Source of the DNA: Dehalococcoidia bacterium
Lineage (GTDB): Bacteria > Chloroflexota > Dehalococcoidia > Tepidiformales > Tepidiformaceae
Assembly (NCBI GenBank): GCA_007126855.1
Contig: SLAK01000187.1
Span: forward strand, 1-10,880
DNA length: 10,880 bases
Direction: 5' to 3'
Shown here in pieces: positions 6,949 to 10,880 of the stretch (positions are counted from its first letter, which is position 1; each line of letters starts with the position of its first letter). Under the pieces are notes generated by a model that was given only the letters and a program-made list of their open reading frames with translations, was not told the DNA's origin and made no database searches. The translations under genes were made by a program, and so were the position numbers.

Positions 6949-9113
6949 GTGTCGCTCGGTTCCAGGAACACGGCTGCGAGCGGGGGCAGAGTGAGCCGCA
7001 GGGAGCATTCGCGGCCAACGTAGGGCTCCAGGTCGGGAATGAGGCGCCCGACGTTGCGGATGTTGCTACCACCGAACTCCACGGCGTCGGTATTCAGGAA
7101 TTCGCGGTAGGGCCCGCGGCCCGGGACCGGGATGCGGTAGTCCTGGCGCACGAGGGGGGTGAAGTTGAAGACGCAAACGACGTCGTTTTCCGGGTTGCCG
7201 TCGTGGCGGGCGAAGGAGATGACGGAGTTTTCGGCGTCGTTGTAATCGAGCCAGCCAAAGCCGGCGCCTTCATGGTCCAGGGCATGGAGCGCTGGCCGGT
7301 CGCGGTAGACCTGGTTCAGGTGGGCGACGAGTTCCTGGATGCGCTTGTGCGGCGGGTAGAGCAGGGCCTGCCATTCGAGGGGGCGGTCGTGGTTCCACTC
7401 GGAGCGCTGGCCGAATTCGCAGCCCATGAAGAGCAGTTTCTTGCCGGGGAAGGCGTACTGGTAGGCATAGAGGAGGCGGAGGTTGGCGAACTGCTGCCAC
7501 TCATCGCCGGGCATCTTGTGGAGCAGGGACGCCTTGCCATGGACGACTTCGTCGTGGGAGAGGGAGAGGATGTAGTTCTCCGTGTAGGCATAGACCATGG
7601 AGAAGGTGAGCATGCCCTGGTGGTGGCGGCGGTAGATGGGGTCTTTCTTGAAGTACTCCAGGGTGTCGTGCATCCAGCCCATGTTCCACTTGAATCCGAA
7701 GCCGAGGCCGCCGACGAAGGTGGGGCGCGAGACCGCGGGCCAGGCGGTGCTCTCTTCGGCGATGGTTATGGCGCCTTCGCCGTCGGCGTAGACGGTTTCG
7801 TTGAAGAACTTCAGGAACTCGACGGCTTCCAGGTTTTCGTTGCCGCCGAAGACGTTGGGCTCCCATTCGCCATGGTTGCGGCTGTAGTCCAGGTAGACCA
7901 TGGAGCTGACGGCATCGACGCGGAGGCCATCGAGGTGGAATTCGCGCACCCAGAAGAGGGCGCTGGCCAGCAGGAAGTTCCGCACTTCGTTGCGGGCGTA
8001 ATTGAAGGCGTAGGTGCCCCAGTCAGGCTGGTAGCGCCGGCGCGGGTCTTCGTGTTCGTAGAGCGCTGTTCCGTCGAAGCGGCCCAGGGAATATTCGTCG
8101 GTTGCGAAGTGGGCGGGCACCCAGTCCATGAGCACGCCGATACCGGCCTGGTGGAGCGCATCCACAAACGCTCGGAAGTCGTCGGCGGAGCCAAAGCGGC
8201 TGGTGGCGGCGAAGAATCCGGTGACCTGGTAGCCCCAGGAGCCGTCGTAGGGGTGTTCGGTGAGGGGCAGGAGCTCGACATGGGTATAGCCCATCTCCTG
8301 GAGATAGGGCACGAGTTCCTGGGCAAGCTCTCGATAGGTGTACCAGGAGCCATCGTCGTGTTTGCGCCAGGAGCCGAGGTGCAGCTCGTAGATGCTCATT
8401 GGCTCGTGGTACCAGTCGTGCTCGGCGCGGGCCTTCATCCATTCGGCGTCGCCCCAGGTGTGGCAAGAATCTTCGACAACGGTCGCTGAGGCAGGGCGCA
8501 ACTCGAACTGGCGGCCGAATGGGTCGGATTTTTCGCGGATAACGCCGTCGGCGCCAAGCACAGCGAACTTATAGGCATCGCCGGCGGCCAGGCCGGGGAT
8601 GAACAGCTCCCAGACGCCGGACGGCCCCATGGTGCGCATGGGATAGAGCAGGCGGTTCCAGCCGTTGAAGTTGCCGATGACGCTGACAGCGCGAGCGTTG
8701 GGCGCCCAGACTGCGAAGGAAACCCCGGTTTCGCCATCGACAGTGCGGACGTGGGCGCCCAGCACTTTCCAGAGGGTGCGGTGGGCGCCAACCGAAAAGC
8801 GCCGCAGGTCCGCTTGTTCGAGCGTGGGCATGAAGCGGTAAGGATCGCCAGACTTCCAGGATTCGCGCTCGTTCTCAAGCTCCAGCGTGTAGCGGAACGG
8901 GAAGCGGGAGCCGGGGATCTCGACTTCGTGGAGCCCGCGGGGGTTGGTGCGCTGCATGGGGATGCGGTCGCCATCGGGCCGCACAATGGTGACCTGCAGG
9001 GCATAGGGGGCGAAGACACGGACAATGATGCCGTCTTTAGCCGGGTGGGCGCCAAGGAAGGTATGGGGTTCTGCGTATTCGCCCCGGAGCAGGGCGTCGA
9101 GCTCTCGGGTCAC
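6945..9113 (-). CDS. glgB: 1,4-alpha-glucan branching enzyme (GH13)
   Basis: Cytoplasmic glycogen branching enzyme that cuts an alpha-1,4 chain and rejoins it as an alpha-1,6 branch. At 722 residues it is the full-length type: an N-terminal N1 module (about 1-110, with HTFLGAHP at 17-24), a CBM48 module (about 115-215, with VSFAVWAPNARAVSVIGNFN at 131-150), the GH13 barrel (about 235-600) and a C-terminal beta domain. Catalytic residues are D400 (LRVDAVSSM), E453 (IAEES) and D521 (SHDEVVHGK). All three are offset by exactly 5 from E. coli D405, E458 and D526. The start is GTG, overlapping the glgX stop as GTGA and preceded by GAGGA at 7-base spacing. Its stop overlaps the malQ start. There are no missing motifs and no sign of damage. 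Confidence 0.98.
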   Translation of the reverse strand: MTRELDALLRGEYAEPHTFLGAHPAKDGIIVRVFAPYALQVTIVRPDGDRIPMQRTNPRGLHEVEIPGSRFPFRYTLELENERESWKSGDPYRFMPTLEQADLRRFSVGAHRTLWKVLGAHVRTVDGETGVSFAVWAPNARAVSVIGNFNGWNRLLYPMRTMGPSGVWELFIPGLAAGDAYKFAVLGADGVIREKSDPFGRQFELRPASATVVEDSCHTWGDAEWMKARAEHDWYHEPMSIYELHLGSWRKHDDGSWYTYRELAQELVPYLQEMGYTHVELLPLTEHPYDGSWGYQVTGFFAATSRFGSADDFRAFVDALHQAGIGVLMDWVPAHFATDEYSLGRFDGTALYEHEDPRRRYQPDWGTYAFNYARNEVRNFLLASALFWVREFHLDGLRVDAVSSMVYLDYSRNHGEWEPNVFGGNENLEAVEFLKFFNETVYADGEGAITIAEESTAWPAVSRPTFVGGLGFGFKWNMGWMHDTLEYFKKDPIYRRHHQGMLTFSMVYAYTENYILSLSHDEVVHGKASLLHKMPGDEWQQFANLRLLYAYQYAFPGKKLLFMGCEFGQRSEWNHDRPLEWQALLYPPHKRIQELVAHLNQVYRDRPALHALDHEGAGFGWLDYNDAENSVISFARHDGNPENDVVCVFNFTPLVRQDYRIPVPGRGPYREFLNTDAVEFGGSNIRNVGRLIPDLEPYVGRECSLRLTLPPLAAVFLEPSDT

Positions 9114-10879
9114 AGGTGGTTCCTCGTGGCGTGTTTGAGAATGGCGATAGACCGGGGCTGGAGCTGGTAGATGCCTCCGCTGCGGTAGCGGTTGCGGCCC
9201 TCCTCCATGTGGGGGTGGTAGGTATCAAGCGCCAGGACCCACCGGCGGCCGGCGGTGGTGCGGGGCAGCTTGAAGGGCATGACTTCGTCGCTCGAATTTG
9301 CCAGGATCACCAGCGTATCACCAACAATCGCTTTTCCGTGTTCATCGACAACATCGGCTGCTTCGCCAGCGAGCCACATTGCAAGGACGCGGCGCTCGGC
9401 ATGTTGCCATTCTTCGGGCGAGATCTCGGAGCCATCGGGATTGAGCCAGGCGATGTCTTTCACGTCACCGCCACTGATTTTGCGGCCCTGGAAGAATCTA
9501 CGGCGCCCGAGGACGGCATGGTCCTTGCGGAAATTGATGACGCGCCGGGTCCATTCGAGCATCTCGAGCTGGTCCGGGCTCCAATCCCAGGGTTGCCAGG
9601 AGATCTCGTTGTCCTGGCAATAAGCGTTGTTATTGCCCTGCTGGGTGCGGGCGACCTCGTCGCCGTGGAGAAGCATGGGGACGCCCTGGGAGATGAAGAG
9701 CGTGGTGAGGAAGTTGCGCATCTGGCGGGCCCGGATGGCGAGGATGTCAGGGTCGTCGGTGTCGCCTTCCACGCCGTGGTTATAGGAGATGTTGTCGTCG
9801 TGGCCGTCGCGATTGTCTTCGCCGTTAGCCTCGTTGTGCTTGTTGTTGTAGCTCACCAGGTCGCGAAGGGAGAAGCCATCGTGGGCAGTGACGAAGTTGA
9901 TGCTGGCGTAAGGCTTGCGGCCGTTATCGGCGTAGAGGTCGCTGCTGCCGGTGAGGCGGTAGCCGAGTTCGGCAACCTGGTTTGGGTCGCCGCGCCAGAA
10001 GCGCCGGACGGAGTCGCGGTATTTGCCGTTCCACTCGGTCCAGAGGACGGGGAAGTTGCCGACCTGGTAGCCGCCTTCGCCGACGTCCCAGGGTTCGGCG
10101 ATGAGCTTGACCTGGGAGATGATGGGGTCCTGGTGGATGATGTCGAAGAAGGCGGAAAGCCGGTCGACTTCGTGGAGTTCACGGGCCAGGGCGGATGCGA
10201 GGTCGAAGCGGAAGCCATCGATGTGCATCTCGGTAATCCAGTAGCGGAGGCTGTCCATGATCATCTGGATTGACCGGGGATGTCGCATGTTCAGGGTGTT
10301 GCCGGTGCCGGTGAAGTCCATGTAGTAGCGCAGATCGCCGGGGACGGTCCGGTAATAGGCCAGGTTATCGATGCCGCGGAAGGAGAGCGTGGGGCCGCGG
10401 TGGTCACCCTCGGCCGTGTGGTTGTAGACGACATCGAGGATGACTTCGATGCCGGCCTGGTGAAGGCTGCGGACCATGGTCTTGAACTCATTGACAGCCT
10501 GCCCCGGTGAGCGTGCGGCGGCATAGCGGGTGTCGGGCGCGAAGAAGCCAATGGAGTTGTAGCCCCAGTAGTTTTTCAGGCCGCGGTCCACCAGGTGGCG
10601 ATCGTGCACGAAGTGGTGCACGGGCATGAGCTCGATGGCGGTGATGCCAAGCTGGCGAAGATAGGCGATGGTGCGGCGGTCGCCGAGGCCGGAATAGGTG
10701 CCGCGGATGGTCTCGGGCAGGTCGGGGTTGAGGATGGTGAGGCCGCGAACGTGGGCTTCGTAAATGATGGTGTCGTGCCAGGGGATGCGCAGGGGGGCAT
10801 CGTCGCCCCAGGAGAAGCCCGGTTCGATGACGACGGACTTCGGCATGCCGGGGGCGCTGTCGTCGGTGGTGGGGACCTG
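9110..10879 (-). CDS. glgX: Glycogen debranching enzyme GlgX (isoamylase-type GH13), 5' end outside window
   Basis: Hydrolyses alpha-1,6 branch points, mainly in phosphorylase-trimmed glycogen, in the cytoplasm. The frame remains open to the right edge (residues DDSAPG directly precede the Met at 10846), and 'DSAP-MPKSVV' is an internal GlgX motif, so that Met is not the start. 589 residues are visible; the family has about 650-720, and the missing part is mostly the N-terminal CBM48. Numbered from the Met at 10846: DVVYNHTAEGD (138-148), nucleophile D215 in GFRFDLASA, acid/base E251 in LIAEPWDVG, third carboxylate D323 in TAHDGFSLRDLVSYNNKHN, and the family signature NGEDNRDGHDDNISYN (341-356). 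The C-terminal beta domain ends at a TGA that overlaps the glgB GTG. The closely related archaeal TreX has the same layout, but gene context favours GlgX. Confidence 0.96.
   Translation of the reverse strand, partial: QVPTTDDSAPGMPKSVVIEPGFSWGDDAPLRIPWHDTIIYEAHVRGLTILNPDLPETIRGTYSGLGDRRTIAYLRQLGITAIELMPVHHFVHDRHLVDRGLKNYWGYNSIGFFAPDTRYAAARSPGQAVNEFKTMVRSLHQAGIEVILDVVYNHTAEGDHRGPTLSFRGIDNLAYYRTVPGDLRYYMDFTGTGNTLNMRHPRSIQMIMDSLRYWITEMHIDGFRFDLASALARELHEVDRLSAFFDIIHQDPIISQVKLIAEPWDVGEGGYQVGNFPVLWTEWNGKYRDSVRRFWRGDPNQVAELGYRLTGSSDLYADNGRKPYASINFVTAHDGFSLRDLVSYNNKHNEANGEDNRDGHDDNISYNHGVEGDTDDPDILAIRARQMRNFLTTLFISQGVPMLLHGDEVARTQQGNNNAYCQDNEISWQPWDWSPDQLEMLEWTRRVINFRKDHAVLGRRRFFQGRKISGGDVKDIAWLNPDGSEISPEEWQHAERRVLAMWLAGEAADVVDEHGKAIVGDTLVILANSSDEVMPFKLPRTTAGRRWVLALDTYHPHMEEGRNRYRSGGIYQLQPRSIAILKHATRNHL
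9121..9125 (-). promoter_or_regulatory. Shine-Dalgarno site of glgB
   Basis: On the minus strand GAGGA stands 7 bases before the GTG at 9113, inside the last codons of glgX. The good match and spacing support the GTG as the true glgB start. Confidence 0.7.
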
Positions 10880-10880
10880 G

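Noticed and set aside
6949..7008. Upstream 20-codon extension of malQ
   Set aside because: It lies within glgB, has no family similarity, and the ATGA overlap at 6945-6948 offers a better start.
5710..7023. Long open frame of 437 codons on the + strand opposite malQ
   Set aside because: It mirrors malQ, whose catalytic motifs are all intact. The translation is rich in Val, Gly, Ala, Glu and Asp with no recognisable domain, as expected opposite a GC-rich gene.
7203..8489. Long open frame of 428 codons on the + strand opposite glgB
   Set aside because: A shadow of glgB: low-complexity Val/Gly/Glu-rich translation, no family motif, no ribosome binding site that stands out.
9116..10273. Long open frame of 385 codons on the + strand opposite glgX
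   Set aside because: A shadow of glgX, with runs of Val, Ala, Asp and Glu and no domain.
10844..10846. ATG at 10846 as the start of glgX
   Set aside because: MPKSVV is an internal GlgX motif, and the frame continues to the edge with DDSAPG before it. Starting here would remove the CBM48 domain.

Overview
This window is GC-rich bacterial chromosome that is almost entirely coding. I see seven genes in two convergent operon-like blocks, and no intergenic gap exceeds about 6 bases. There are no RNA genes, mobile elements, CRISPR arrays or long repeats. Both blocks run off the window edges, so their promoters lie outside it. Gene content (FtsX-type permease with two ATPases, one carrying an AbrB-like tail) and protein style recall Chloroflexota, but this is an impression from family resemblance and not a firm placement.

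Left block (+ strand, bases 1 to 5424): the 3' part of a very large FtsX/MacB-type ABC permease, then two different ABC ATPases of the LolD/MacB family, then an inositol-monophosphatase-family phosphatase. Junctions are 6-base gap, 4-base overlap (ATGA) and 5-base gap, so this looks like one transcript. The permease and ATPases should form a mechanotransmission-type ABC system acting on something outside the membrane or on the envelope. The substrate cannot be read from the sequence. The phosphatase has all its metal ligands, but its link to transport is only positional.

Right block (- strand, transcribed from beyond base 10880 down to 5425): glgX (debranching enzyme, 5' end outside the window), glgB (branching enzyme) and malQ (4-alpha-glucanotransferase), joined by 4-base GTGA and ATGA overlaps. 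Together these enzymes build and dismantle alpha-1,6 branches in glycogen and recycle the short maltodextrins released. Synthesis (glgA, glgC) and phosphorylase (glgP) genes are not in the window.

The two blocks meet tail to tail with no spacer: the TAA of the phosphatase ends at 5424 and the stop of malQ begins at 5425. The main points for a second look are the AbrB-like domain fused to the first ATPase, a possible beta-sandwich insert in the permease ectodomain, the use of two unlike ATPases with one permease, and the abutting convergent stops. The glycogen genes look ordinary. I found no clear evidence of a wholly new system.
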